Below are positions 1 through 8,602 of a stretch of DNA of 64,000 nucleotides, piece after piece. The notes beneath the pieces were generated by a model. That model made no database searches, was not told the DNA's origin, and saw only the letters and a list, made by a program, of their open reading frames with translations. The position numbers and the translations under genes were made by a program. Source of the DNA: Brevibacillus laterosporus (GTDB taxonomy: Bacteria; Bacillota; Bacilli; Brevibacillales; Brevibacillaceae); NCBI GenBank assembly GCA_007833815.1, contig CP033464.1, positions 4,582,001-4,646,000 on the forward strand, in the 5' to 3' direction. Position 1 is the first letter of the stretch; the number at the start of each line of letters is the position of its first letter.

Positions 1-1
1 G

Positions 2-640
2 TCATTTCTCAACTTAGAACGTAGAAAAAGAGTTCTAGAAATTTCCTCCCACTTCGGAATACCTATCATTGAGGATGATCCATACAGTTTAACTGCTTTT
101 GATAAAACACAAGTTCCAACCTTAAAATCTTTGGATCAAAATGGTACCGTTCTCTATGTTAGTTCCTTAAGCAAAATTGTCGCGTCTGGTTTACGGATCG
201 GATGGATATCTGGCCCCCAGACAGTAATTGAACGTTTAGCGGATGCAAAACAACAAATCGATTTTGGACATAGCATTATACCTGAATGGATCGCAACCCA
301 GTTTTTATCGTCTGAGGACTTCCCGATTCATTTGGACAAGCTTCGTAACTCACTCGCAATTAATAGAGACAAAATGGTTTTTTCATTATATGACCAGCTA
401 GGTGAACAGGTAGAGTTTCTAGTACCCGAGGGTGGTATTCATATGTGGTGTAAGGTGAAGGCAGACGTTAGTGAACAACAATTGTTAAAAGAGGCAATCA
501 AAAGAGGAGTTGTTTATGTTCCCGGAAGTGTCTTCGGGACACAGAAAGGATATGCTCGATTTACATTCGGCCGAGTTAAGGAAGAACATATTTATGAGGC
601 AATTTCACGCTTTTCAGACGCTTTACATAGTTTCGAGTAA
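2..640 (+). CDS. MocR/PdxR-type PLP aminotransferase-domain regulator, C-terminal part
   Basis: The gene is cut by the left window edge; the reading frame is open from base 2. What remains is the second half of a fold-type I aminotransferase domain. It shows the EDDPYS segment, the PLP-lysine motif SSLSKIVASGLRIGWI, and a C-terminal small domain with VPEGGIHMWCK and YARFTFG. This arrangement is typical of GntR-MocR regulators, in which a winged helix precedes an aminotransferase-like effector domain. The helix itself would lie outside the window, so a stand-alone class I/II aminotransferase is also possible. It is the only intact-looking plus-strand gene at this end, and it faces the toxin operon tail to tail. 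Confidence 0.85.
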   Translation, partial: SFLNLERRKRVLEISSHFGIPIIEDDPYSLTAFDKTQVPTLKSLDQNGTVLYVSSLSKIVASGLRIGWISGPQTVIERLADAKQQIDFGHSIIPEWIATQFLSSEDFPIHLDKLRNSLAINRDKMVFSLYDQLGEQVEFLVPEGGIHMWCKVKADVSEQQLLKEAIKRGVVYVPGSVFGTQKGYARFTFGRVKEEHIYEAISRFSDALHSFE

Positions 641-644
641 GGCA

Positions 645-889
645 AGTAATTAATATGGTAGGGTCTGTCTCATTCACCATCAAGATTTGGTCTTACCCTT
701 GTCAAGTAGACAGTTACAAACAAGCGTAAGCGTAAAATAGTATCTATCCTTTCTATTTTACGCTTACCTTCTTCTGGATAAGAAACTCTTGTCCCCATAT
801 AGAAACACCTCCTAAGAATCATATCTTTGAATACGATTCAAGAGGTGCTTTTCAAGCTATTTTCAGCAGCTTATACATTGAATGGTATT
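645..889. repeat. IS debris and unit-A boundary repeat
   Basis: This gap between the MocR gene and p47 holds two things. A 14-bp perfect inverted repeat (TAAGCGTAAAATAG at 727-740, CTATTTTACGCTTA at 753-766) is the distal boundary motif of the toxin unit. At about 770-850, on the minus strand, is the start of an IS3-family orfA (MGTRVSYPEE) with its upstream hairpin and an AGGAGGTG ribosome site. The orfA frame runs straight into the boundary motif, so the IS was truncated there. Confidence 0.6.
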
Positions 890-2722
890 TCAGTTACGTA
901 ATGCAACTTGAAATCTCAGATTATCGTATTGATCATCGACAGCAAGTACCTGTACTCTACTTCCGATTGGAATGCCCCTGCCAGCATTGAAATCTAAGAA
1001 ATTTACATATCGTCGTCCTTGAAAATCTAATGGATAAGCATCCTTAATAGCTGTCTCTACTCTATCAATACTCAATTGATAGCGGACTTTTCTACTTGGA
1101 ACTTTATTAAAATACAGACCATCTACATATTGAGTATGATTAAAATTAACGATATTCCAACTACCAAATTCATGACCTGTAAGCAGTGATTTATACTCTG
1201 CAACTTTTACTTTCAGATTATCGTTTTTTTCGTCTACAGCGTACAATTCTAAATTATTGCCTGGAGTCTCTAGGCAAGGTACAGTTCGCTTTCCATCACT
1301 TCCCGTTGGAGGAGATTGTATTATCTCTCGAAAATAGTCATTAATCTTCCATTGATATCTCACTTTTGTCTCTGGAAAACGCGAAAACGTTGCACCCCTT
1401 ACCCATCCATTACCCTCCGTCCATTTTTCAAATACATGCGCTTTTTGAAGTTCTTCGGTTGTCCCTTTTATACAAAAAGCTACATCAAGCACACAATCTG
1501 TAATCTCTTCCTCATCCATACCACTCCATCTCACCACATTACTTGATAAGTTACCAATATAAGTATTTGTGTTGATTCTGAGATTGTTAGCAATAGAACT
1601 AGCAAGTGCAGATGCAACACCATAAATAATTCCCATTGCTATAGGGTTAATCCACATCCACACTGGAATATCTAAATCAGTATCTACCTTTGGAGTATTC
1701 TCCATTCTGAATTCAATTTTCTTGTTATTTCGACTATAATAAAAAGTACTTTTTGCTTCGTAATTAAAATTTATATAGGAATCTGATAGACCTTCAATCT
1801 TACAATTTCCTGATGCCTTCATGTGAAGTTTGTTACTTTCAATTTTTAAATGTAAGCTCGTCATTACTGGATAATAATATATTAACCCCGATTTTATTGT
1901 GTCACAGCTTATATTCCTATTATTCTTAATGACTCCACTTGTAGGTGATGTACTTTCAAATCGAAAGTGATTGATGGTTGCTCCATGACCAAATGAATTG
2001 GGCAGCTCAGGCATAATCATATGTTCTAAAAACAATTTTTCAGATAGAACCAAGAATGTCTCATGATTATTATCTAGTATCGCGCCATCAATCAATTCAG
2101 CTAGATTAGATATGTCTCGATTTGTTACCACAGAAAATATCACTAAAAAACCTTTCTCTTGATTATTAGTTGGGGAGTAATACGAATATTTATAATCTTT
2201 AGGTTGCATCCATGAAATACCATTTGATCCATTTAATTCTGCGAATATATGGGATACTCTGTCTTTGTTATTTATAAACATATCTGCTAACGTTAAGTTT
2301 AAAAATGTATAAACCATACTTCCCTGAGAAAATACTTGATTTATATCTGGATTGAGTACAGTAACAGCGCCTTCTCGTTGGTCTCCTTCTCTTTCTCCTT
2401 TTACTAGAAAGTTAAAAGCTAACTTCTGAGTATTAGATTGCTGAAAAAATCCCAGCTGAAGTTCTAATAGAGGACATATACCGTCTAACTTTGTAGAGTT
2501 CCCCATAAAGATTAGCTCTCCCTCTTTTACTAGGGTTTTCACTCTCAATAATTTACTTGCTCCCCCAGGAACAATCTCCCAATTATCAAAGGTCAATGTA
2601 ACAGATGTATTTTCGTCTTCATACGTAAACGTGATTTTATTATCATTCATATATTTTCTTAATTGCTTATTTATTAAATCCCTAGTACCTACATACACAA
2701 CATCCCAACCATGCGTATCCAA
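890..2722 (-). CDS. p47: P47-like TULIP-family protein with duplicated C-terminal domain
   Basis: The first ~400 residues match P47 of botulinum orfX-type clusters: the N-terminal HGWDVVYV, a DNWEIVPGGASKLL strand pair, and a long beta-rich body. P47 and OrfX2 are known to have the lipid-binding TULIP fold; their function is unsettled. A hydrophobic stretch (VWMWINPIAMGIIYGVASAL, about residue 360) follows. Known P47 proteins are about 415 residues, and here some 200 more are added. The extra part contains two tandem ~90-residue repeats sharing KVRYQ, G(K/R)R.V and L.AVD..(N/Y)DNL. I prefer the TTG start because it follows GAGAGG by 9 bases; the ATG at 2731 lies directly against that site. 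It is the last gene of the orfX operon. Confidence 0.85.
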   Translation of the reverse strand: MDTHGWDVVYVGTRDLINKQLRKYMNDNKITFTYEDENTSVTLTFDNWEIVPGGASKLLRVKTLVKEGELIFMGNSTKLDGICPLLELQLGFFQQSNTQKLAFNFLVKGEREGDQREGAVTVLNPDINQVFSQGSMVYTFLNLTLADMFINNKDRVSHIFAELNGSNGISWMQPKDYKYSYYSPTNNQEKGFLVIFSVVTNRDISNLAELIDGAILDNNHETFLVLSEKLFLEHMIMPELPNSFGHGATINHFRFESTSPTSGVIKNNRNISCDTIKSGLIYYYPVMTSLHLKIESNKLHMKASGNCKIEGLSDSYINFNYEAKSTFYYSRNNKKIEFRMENTPKVDTDLDIPVWMWINPIAMGIIYGVASALASSIANNLRINTNTYIGNLSSNVVRWSGMDEEEITDCVLDVAFCIKGTTEELQKAHVFEKWTEGNGWVRGATFSRFPETKVRYQWKINDYFREIIQSPPTGSDGKRTVPCLETPGNNLELYAVDEKNDNLKVKVAEYKSLLTGHEFGSWNIVNFNHTQYVDGLYFNKVPSRKVRYQLSIDRVETAIKDAYPLDFQGRRYVNFLDFNAGRGIPIGSRVQVLAVDDQYDNLRFQVALRN

Positions 2723-2769
2723 AATAACCATCCTCTCTACTTATTTACTTATAAACTATCGTGGACTCT

Positions 2770-4239
2770 CTATATCACAAACCTTCCACCTAGTTGAAGT
2801 GGTCCTGCTAAGCCAGCATAATCTAATTCAAAGGTTTCACTAGCATTCCAAATAATTTGAGAAGTTGTATTTTCTAACAAAAGGTCTATGCTTGGAGACG
2901 TTTCAACATTTAACGTTTCAAAAATTGTAGGTAACAAAGCAATGGTTCCAAATATTAGTGATACAACAATTCCAGCTATAAGCAATGTTGCTCCTCCTGT
3001 AAACACAGCTAAAAGGACAGACGCAATGATTCCCGCAACAAGCATTATCCATGGTAACGCAGAACCTCCATTTATCGTTCCTTGTAACAGTGTCGGTTCT
3101 TTTACTTGTTCATACGTGATGGTTTGCTCCCCCTTTTTGTTAGTAGCTAATACAATCCGATAATGATGAGTGGTACGACAATATGCTTTTATACCGTCAA
3201 ATATATGAGTCTCTGTATATGTTTCCAGTTTCATTTCATCCCCGATCAAACTTAGCTTCAATTCTTCCAGGTAAGGAGTATACATTGATCCATTCGCTTG
3301 TACCCTCTCTAATTGTATCTTTCTTCCGTCTTTCAGTTGGAGAATATGTTGATACTGTCCTGCTTCACCACTTGCATTAATCACTTCATAGTCATCAATT
3401 GTTGAATTTGTAAACTTCATTGGTAACGTTGGCAATAATACGTCTCGTAAAAATCGTTCTTCTGCAATTAAAAATCCAGCATTTGAGGATTTGGGAATGA
3501 CATAGGCATCTAATTTTTGTTGTTGTTGAATTCCTCCCCTCCTTCCTCCTGTCATACATAAGACTCCTAATAAACTTTTTTCTACGTCTCCCTCAATATC
3601 TGTATAGGCATAATCAACGTAGGAAGGCCTACACCATGCCCATGCTTCATCACCACTAATATACAGATTTAAGTTGACTACATTAAAAGTATGGGTAAAT
3701 TGTTCGAGATGTAACGTTAACCATGTAATAATTTGACTCATGAATATTTCTTTTAGAATCTCCTCAAGATCAATGAATACATTATGATTCAATGACCCTG
3801 GATAGAATATACCTGTCACATTTTTTAATGAGATACCTATCACGACAGGATCAATTGGACCCGAACTCTTTGTTTTCATTTTCAAACCATATAATTGTTC
3901 ATTTCCTTCATTTTTTGTGACTGTTTCGTGCGGAAGATAGGTAAGCTTGACTTGAACATGTAAATCTGCAGATTGAAATCCAAATTTTCCTATGAAAAAA
4001 TCCTGTAAGATGGTTTGGAAATCTCGAACAGGTATGTTCATTCGAATACTATTTCCATCCCCACCCGTGATAATTTGCCAGTCCTTAAATTCCCCTTTGA
4101 AATCATTTCCATTTGAATCAGTTAATTCAAAATTTTTCGGACTGCTTTTTTGTTCCCTTATCATACGATTCACTTCCGCAATAGGAATGGCAAATACCGT
4201 ATCCCAATTCAAAGTACTAGTCGAATGAGTAATTGTCAT
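2770..4239 (-). CDS. orfX3: OrfX3-like TULIP-family protein
   Basis: At 489 residues it has the length of botulinum OrfX3 (about 485). It begins with the family pattern LNWDTVFAIPIAEVN and continues with GEFKDWQIITGGDGNSIRM. The same strand motif, W(E/Q)I..GG, recurs in OrfX2 and P47 here, which marks the three as paralogues. Near residues 400-445 there are two adjacent hydrophobic helices (WIMLVAGIIASVLLAVFTGG and an alanine/isoleucine-rich partner). There is no signal peptide. It precedes p47 by 38 bases, so the two are probably co-transcribed. The ribosome site before the ATG is weak (AAGGGATATG). Family assignment is strong; the role in toxin delivery is inferred from botulinum and Paraclostridium clusters. 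Confidence 0.85.
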   Translation of the reverse strand: MTITHSTSTLNWDTVFAIPIAEVNRMIREQKSSPKNFELTDSNGNDFKGEFKDWQIITGGDGNSIRMNIPVRDFQTILQDFFIGKFGFQSADLHVQVKLTYLPHETVTKNEGNEQLYGLKMKTKSSGPIDPVVIGISLKNVTGIFYPGSLNHNVFIDLEEILKEIFMSQIITWLTLHLEQFTHTFNVVNLNLYISGDEAWAWCRPSYVDYAYTDIEGDVEKSLLGVLCMTGGRRGGIQQQQKLDAYVIPKSSNAGFLIAEERFLRDVLLPTLPMKFTNSTIDDYEVINASGEAGQYQHILQLKDGRKIQLERVQANGSMYTPYLEELKLSLIGDEMKLETYTETHIFDGIKAYCRTTHHYRIVLATNKKGEQTITYEQVKEPTLLQGTINGGSALPWIMLVAGIIASVLLAVFTGGATLLIAGIVVSLIFGTIALLPTIFETLNVETSPSIDLLLENTTSQIIWNASETFELDYAGLAGPLQLGGRFVI

Positions 4240-4509
4240 GCATCATCATATCCCTTCTGTATTTATCTAGGTCGGATTGTAATAATGTGTATGGGGTTTC
4301 GTGTGTTAACCTAGTAATGTAATAGATAAGCGAGCAATGCCAACATCTATTCTAATGCTTCATTTTTTTAGAAGAATAAATGTAATATGACATGCTCGCA
4401 TCAATTATAAGAAAATTCAGTATGTTCTGTTACTAATATTCAACCTTTTTCATCCAGTAGAAGTCTAGTCAAGTGTAAACTTTAAGTCACTCCTATCCAA
4501 ATATCCCTA
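4240..4509. other. 270-bp gap inside the orfX operon
   Basis: No open frame with a ribosome site is visible here. The region is A/T-rich and contains a separated inverted pair (GCGAGCA / TGCTCGC) that could fold across about 70 bases. It may hold an internal promoter or processing site; nothing decisive is seen. Confidence 0.35.
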
Positions 4510-6810
4510 TTACTTAATTAATTTCCCACCCATTAAATAAATCCCTTGGAGCCGGGCCGTTTCCACTTGAAGTTCGCTATTATCCGGCCATTTTACAGCT
4601 CCTACGCAATTAGCAAGAAACGCATCGATGGTTGGAAGTTCGGAATAATGTTCTTCTGCTAAATAATCAAGATATTTAGCTATCGCAGTTGGTAGCATTC
4701 CTGCAGCTCCAATTACCGCCATTTGAGTAAATACTAGGGCTGATTTTGATGATATTTCCCAGATTCTAGACCAGAGTGTACGAGGCTGTTGTAGCACTTG
4801 GTACATTACTCCTGGCGAGTTAAGCCCAACATAGGAAGGGGCTCGGGTAATATTGAAAGTGGTTAATTCTATCATTTCCCTTCTGGCTGCTTGAGAAGCA
4901 TTGGTTCCTGCTCTTTTTAATAGCTCTTTTAGAGAAATGACTGCCCTCATCATAGTGGTCCCGATTTTGGAGAATTGTTGACTGATATAGGCACTTGCTT
5001 GTCTAAATACGGCGCTGGTAGCTGAAAAAAATGCTCCTGCTGCGATTGACAAGGCTAGTCCTGTAGCAATTTCTATAATTAATTGTTCCCTTTGATACCA
5101 ATCTTCAAGAGTATAAGTGAGTGTAAGTGTAGCCTCACCCTCTTCACTTGGAACTAATACATTTTTGTATTCTTTACCTAACTCGTCAACACCACTTTTA
5201 AGACTAAGACCATAGTGTTGTGTATAGTTGGCATGTCCAATTATTCCCCTAGCTTGCTCCCATGTAAGGTCCTCTATATCTAAGACCATTTGATTATTTG
5301 TAATGCCTAGTCTAAATTTTTTAGGATCAACATAAGAAGGTACCTCATTTTCATTATGATCGTATACCGTGCCGAACTGAATTCTCTCTTTGTTTTGAAT
5401 AAACAAACCGTTGTCCGTTTTCTCGAATTGGTCTGGTGTACCAACCTGCATAATATTGAGACCTCGTCCCAGCCATTTATCTACGAATAATGGCATATCG
5501 ATGCCAAAGGCTGAGTCATTTGTATCCTTTGCATTCTTAACTGCGTGTAATAAACGGGCATCTACTGTATGTTGTGGGTAATTATTCTTACGATTTTCTA
5601 CCATTGTCATAACGGCGAATACACTTGTATCTAAACTTGGTTGCCCATTTTCATCCTTTCCCTCTGCTACACCATAATACTTATCAGTTGGCTTTAGCCA
5701 TTGGAAATTTTCATCTTTGGCAGTTTCCTCCAAAAGGAGATGTGAAAAGATATTTTCGAATTTATCGATGTTTTCATTAAACCAATTTTTAAACATTATC
5801 TCTACGAACATTGCTATCAATTCAGGTATCTCATTTGAAAAGTGGGTTTTCACTAGGATTACTGGTTGATCCCCGCTTGTATCCTGATCAGTTTTCACTT
5901 TTAAATCAACTTGATACCCATTTCCTTTACCAGTAGAATCTGTAATAGTTTTTTCTGTTGAATTCAAGTATTTTAATTTTAACTGAATTTTCATATAAGG
6001 TTCAAGAACAGGATTAGGATCTTCTCTAGAAGCAAGTCTGTACATTTTATCAGCAGTTATATAATGAAGGAAACTGTTTTCATTAATTTTACAAATGAAA
6101 TTTACATTTTGGCCATCTGCCCCTGTTGTGATTTCCCACGAATCAAATGTTCCGTTCAAGCTGAATTCAAGCGGGAATCCTAATGAAGTATCCGTGAATT
6201 CATAATAGAATTTTTCTGGATATAATTTTTTTTGTTGAATATTTTTATTTACATTCGAGAACGAAGTCACATAACTGGTATCCCATCCCATCAATGATAA
6301 GTCATTTGAAGTACTGTATTGAATGTTATAGGTATTAATTTGTTGATGTAATAGGTGTCTATGTTCTTTAAACCAAGTTACAAGCAACTTTTCTAGTAGA
6401 ATAGATACCATTCCATGCCCGCTATTAAAATGGAAAGCATGATTGATGCTGTATAAAGTATCTTCTTTTTCCGAAATGACATACATTTCTGTTTGACTAT
6501 CTTCAATCTTTAGACAAATTTTAATCCAGGAATTTTGTAAATGATGCGTAGCTTTTTCGTTGTTTGTATCTACTTCGAAGGTTCCATTTTCTATATAACA
6601 TTTAAAAATGGGATATTGTCCCGATCCTTCATCCGTTAGCTCCCAATTGCCCCAATTTCCTTGTACTTTTGCACTCATAGAAGAATCTTTCATTTCTTGA
6701 TAGAACGAACTTGGTACATTTCTCAACATTTTACTATCTCGATTTTTTACATCCTCAATCGTTTTAGTCCAATCATAAATTCTAAGACTATCTACATTTC
6801 TTTTCTTCAT
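4510..6810 (-). CDS. orfX2: OrfX2-like TULIP-family protein
   Basis: This 766-residue protein has the length of botulinum OrfX2 (about 750). OrfX2 consists of two TULIP modules. Here module 1 begins IYDWTKTIEDV and holds GNWGNWELTDEGSGQYP. Module 2 begins MGWDTSYVTSFSNVNK near residue 175 and holds GTFDSWEITTGADGQNV. The C-terminal third has hydrophobic helices (LIIEIATGLALSIAAGAFF and SALVFTQMAVIGAAGML). The start has a clear AGGAGG 8 bases upstream. It lies 19 bases after orfX1, so it is translated from the same message. A 270-base gap separates it from orfX3. Confidence 0.85.
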   Translation of the reverse strand: MKKRNVDSLRIYDWTKTIEDVKNRDSKMLRNVPSSFYQEMKDSSMSAKVQGNWGNWELTDEGSGQYPIFKCYIENGTFEVDTNNEKATHHLQNSWIKICLKIEDSQTEMYVISEKEDTLYSINHAFHFNSGHGMVSILLEKLLVTWFKEHRHLLHQQINTYNIQYSTSNDLSLMGWDTSYVTSFSNVNKNIQQKKLYPEKFYYEFTDTSLGFPLEFSLNGTFDSWEITTGADGQNVNFICKINENSFLHYITADKMYRLASREDPNPVLEPYMKIQLKLKYLNSTEKTITDSTGKGNGYQVDLKVKTDQDTSGDQPVILVKTHFSNEIPELIAMFVEIMFKNWFNENIDKFENIFSHLLLEETAKDENFQWLKPTDKYYGVAEGKDENGQPSLDTSVFAVMTMVENRKNNYPQHTVDARLLHAVKNAKDTNDSAFGIDMPLFVDKWLGRGLNIMQVGTPDQFEKTDNGLFIQNKERIQFGTVYDHNENEVPSYVDPKKFRLGITNNQMVLDIEDLTWEQARGIIGHANYTQHYGLSLKSGVDELGKEYKNVLVPSEEGEATLTLTYTLEDWYQREQLIIEIATGLALSIAAGAFFSATSAVFRQASAYISQQFSKIGTTMMRAVISLKELLKRAGTNASQAARREMIELTTFNITRAPSYVGLNSPGVMYQVLQQPRTLWSRIWEISSKSALVFTQMAVIGAAGMLPTAIAKYLDYLAEEHYSELPTIDAFLANCVGAVKWPDNSELQVETARLQGIYLMGGKLIK

Positions 6811-6829
6811 ACTATATCCTCCTCTTTCA

Positions 6830-7252
6830 TCATGTAATTGTTACCAAATACTTTTCATTTCCAATAAACAGATTTTCTATTTGATCATGTAACAACCAAT
6901 GTAACATTTTTTTAGTAGGAAGCTTCTCTTCCATATCAACATTTACTACCATTAACCCATACTGATTTCTTCTTGCTCGATTTTGACTAGTGAAACAAAT
7001 TTCTTTTTCATAAGTGGAAGGTTCTTCTTGTAAATATTCTTTCTTTAAAGCTATAACAGCTTTTATTCCCTTGAAGTTCTCTTCATATATCTTAGTTTGA
7101 TACACATCTTTGATGAAAAATGTACCTTCTAAAAAATGAAGCTGAAAGTAATCATAGTTATCATGGTACGCTTTTTTTAGTTTGCTAATTGAAAATGTAC
7201 CATGGAATGTAGTTTGCCCATCGTCAAAATAATAGGGAAAAACAGGAGACAT
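6830..7252 (-). CDS. orfX1: OrfX1-like protein, first gene of the toxin operon
   Basis: The protein is 140 residues from the ATG at 7252, which has GAGGAG 7 bases upstream; an upstream TTG (7276) has no such site. Length and position, first in the order X1-X2-X3-P47, match OrfX1 of botulinum orfX clusters (about 140 residues). It is beta-rich, with no signal peptide or membrane segment. Sequence similarity is harder to judge by eye than for X2, X3 and P47, so the assignment leans on synteny. It follows the 175-bp leader shared with the cry unit. Confidence 0.7.
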   Translation of the reverse strand: MSPVFPYYFDDGQTTFHGTFSISKLKKAYHDNYDYFQLHFLEGTFFIKDVYQTKIYEENFKGIKAVIALKKEYLQEEPSTYEKEICFTSQNRARRNQYGLMVVNVDMEEKLPTKKMLHWLLHDQIENLFIGNEKYLVTIT

Positions 7253-7298
7253 TTTTTTCACTCCTCTAGGATCCAAGATTATTTGATTGATCGTTTAT

Positions 7299-7473
7299 AC
7301 ATCCTAAAATATTTATTCACTTCTAAATTGACTACACAATATAGCATAATACGTCTATCGTTTTTTCATAATATATCCCCCCTCGTCTACAAACAAAGTA
7401 TATCTCTCAATCTTCATAGAAAAAGCATACAAATTTTCATCTATTGATGAAAATTAAGTGTAAAATAGTCCCC
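7299..7473 (-). promoter_or_regulatory. Unit-A leader, copy 1 of a shared 175-bp upstream module
   Basis: The segment is near-identical over 175 bases to 10982-11156. Read on the minus strand it starts at the boundary motif (7455-7473) and then has a TTTTCATC..GATGAAAA hairpin (7434-7453). It continues with a G-rich Shine-Dalgarno-like run (7377-7382 and flank) and a four-codon frame MKKR-stop (7355-7369), ending about 45 bases before the orfX1 start. It is the likely 5' leader of the operon. I could not fix the promoter hexamers. Confidence 0.65.
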
Positions 7474-7484
7474 ACTATATAATG

Positions 7485-8580
7485 GACTGAAGTGACCCAG
7501 TAAATTGAGACAAGGAAAAAGCACCTCCTGAATCATATTTTTATTGGAGCAGTTAGGAATCAAAGATAAAAAGCAAATTAAAACCTAGATGAAGTGGTAT
7601 CGAAACGGGGAAACACATCGATTTTCCCAACCTGTAGGCAAGCAGTATAAGTATGGGAAAAGCGGTTCAAGTCATCTCGACGAGATGACTCAGAAGGATC
7701 TAAAAATCCGACAATTAGAGATGCAAATTGAAGTCCTAAAAAAGTATCTGGAACGAACGACAAAGGAGAAAGGAGGTGGAAAAATCAATTATAATGGAGG
7801 TTGTAGAGAGTTTTCGGGGGAAATTTCCAACTTTAATTGAACAGTTGTGTCGGAAATATCGTTTTGGTCACAGAAAGATACGAGCTCTACTGTGTCGTAA
7901 GCATAACAAACAGGTGAATCGTAAGACTGTCCAAAGGATTATGCAGAAGAAAAATCTACAATGTCGCACCAAGCCAAAACGTAAGACGTATATCAACGGG
8001 GAGAGCAGAATTGTTGTAGCGAATGAACGTAACAGGGATTTTACGGCTTCGAAACCAAATGAAAAGTGGGTTACGGATATTACATATCGACAATTATGGA
8101 CCTGTATAACAACGAAATCATCGCTTACCGAATAAGTGACCGACAAGATGTTTCTCTCGTACTAGAAATTCTGGAGGAGGCAATACATACTAGGGAGGCA
8201 GCAGGTGCCCTTCTCCACAGTGACCAAGGCTCAATGTATACGTCATACGCGTTTCAAAGCAAAGCAAAAGAAAAAAGCATTATCACGAGCATGTCCCGAA
8301 AGGGGAATTGCCATGATAATGCTGTCATTGAATCCTTCCACTCCTCGCTAAAGTCGGAAGAATTCGCCTCTCTAAAAAGAGAGATCCTAACAAACCTAAT
8401 GGTAATACAAAAAGTAGAGAATTACATCTGTTTTTACAATGAAGAACGAATTCAGGAGAAATTAAACTACCTGTCCCCATACGAGTATAGGAAACAGGTA
8501 GCATAGGTGTTTTTTCATGTAGGGGAATAAAGGATACTATTACCTGGCTTCACAGGGTTTACACAAAACTTTTGACAGAC
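7485..8580 (+). mobile_element. Decayed IS3-family (IS150-like) element plus IS256-like end
   Basis: The left part begins with a segment that recurs near 33463 (TGAAGTGACCCAGTAAATTG), followed by the orfA upstream hairpin arm. The transposase frames are broken. The last ~35 bases (ACACAAAACTTTTGACAGACCC) resemble an IS256-family terminal repeat, so two elements may be fused. The debris lies exactly between the boundary motifs of toxin units A and B. Confidence 0.7.
7589..8506 (+). pseudogene. Broken IS3-family transposase (orfA remnant and orfB)
   Basis: The orfA remnant (about 7589-7780) keeps MKWYRNGETHRF and a leucine-zipper-like tail but has lost its N-terminal helix-turn-helix. OrfB starts near 7776 with IIMEVVESFRGKFP and runs to WVTDITY. 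About ten residues are then missing, and the frame changes before STIMDLYNNEIIAYRIS, LLHSDQGSMYTS and NAVIESFHSSLK. These are the D, D and E positions of a DDE transposase. The deletion plus frame change should inactivate it. Confidence 0.85.
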
Positions 8581-8584
8581 CCTA

Positions 8585-8602
8585 GGAACTATTTTCCGCT
8601 TA
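8585..8602. repeat. Unit-B distal boundary motif
   Basis: GGAACTATTTTCCGCTTA is the inverted partner of the motif at 11138-11156, with one changed base in the arm. The cry stop codon (8600-8602) is its last triplet. Confidence 0.6.

Noticed and set aside
7776-8135. Intact IS3 orfB
   Set aside because: The frame is lost after WVTDITY with about ten residues missing.
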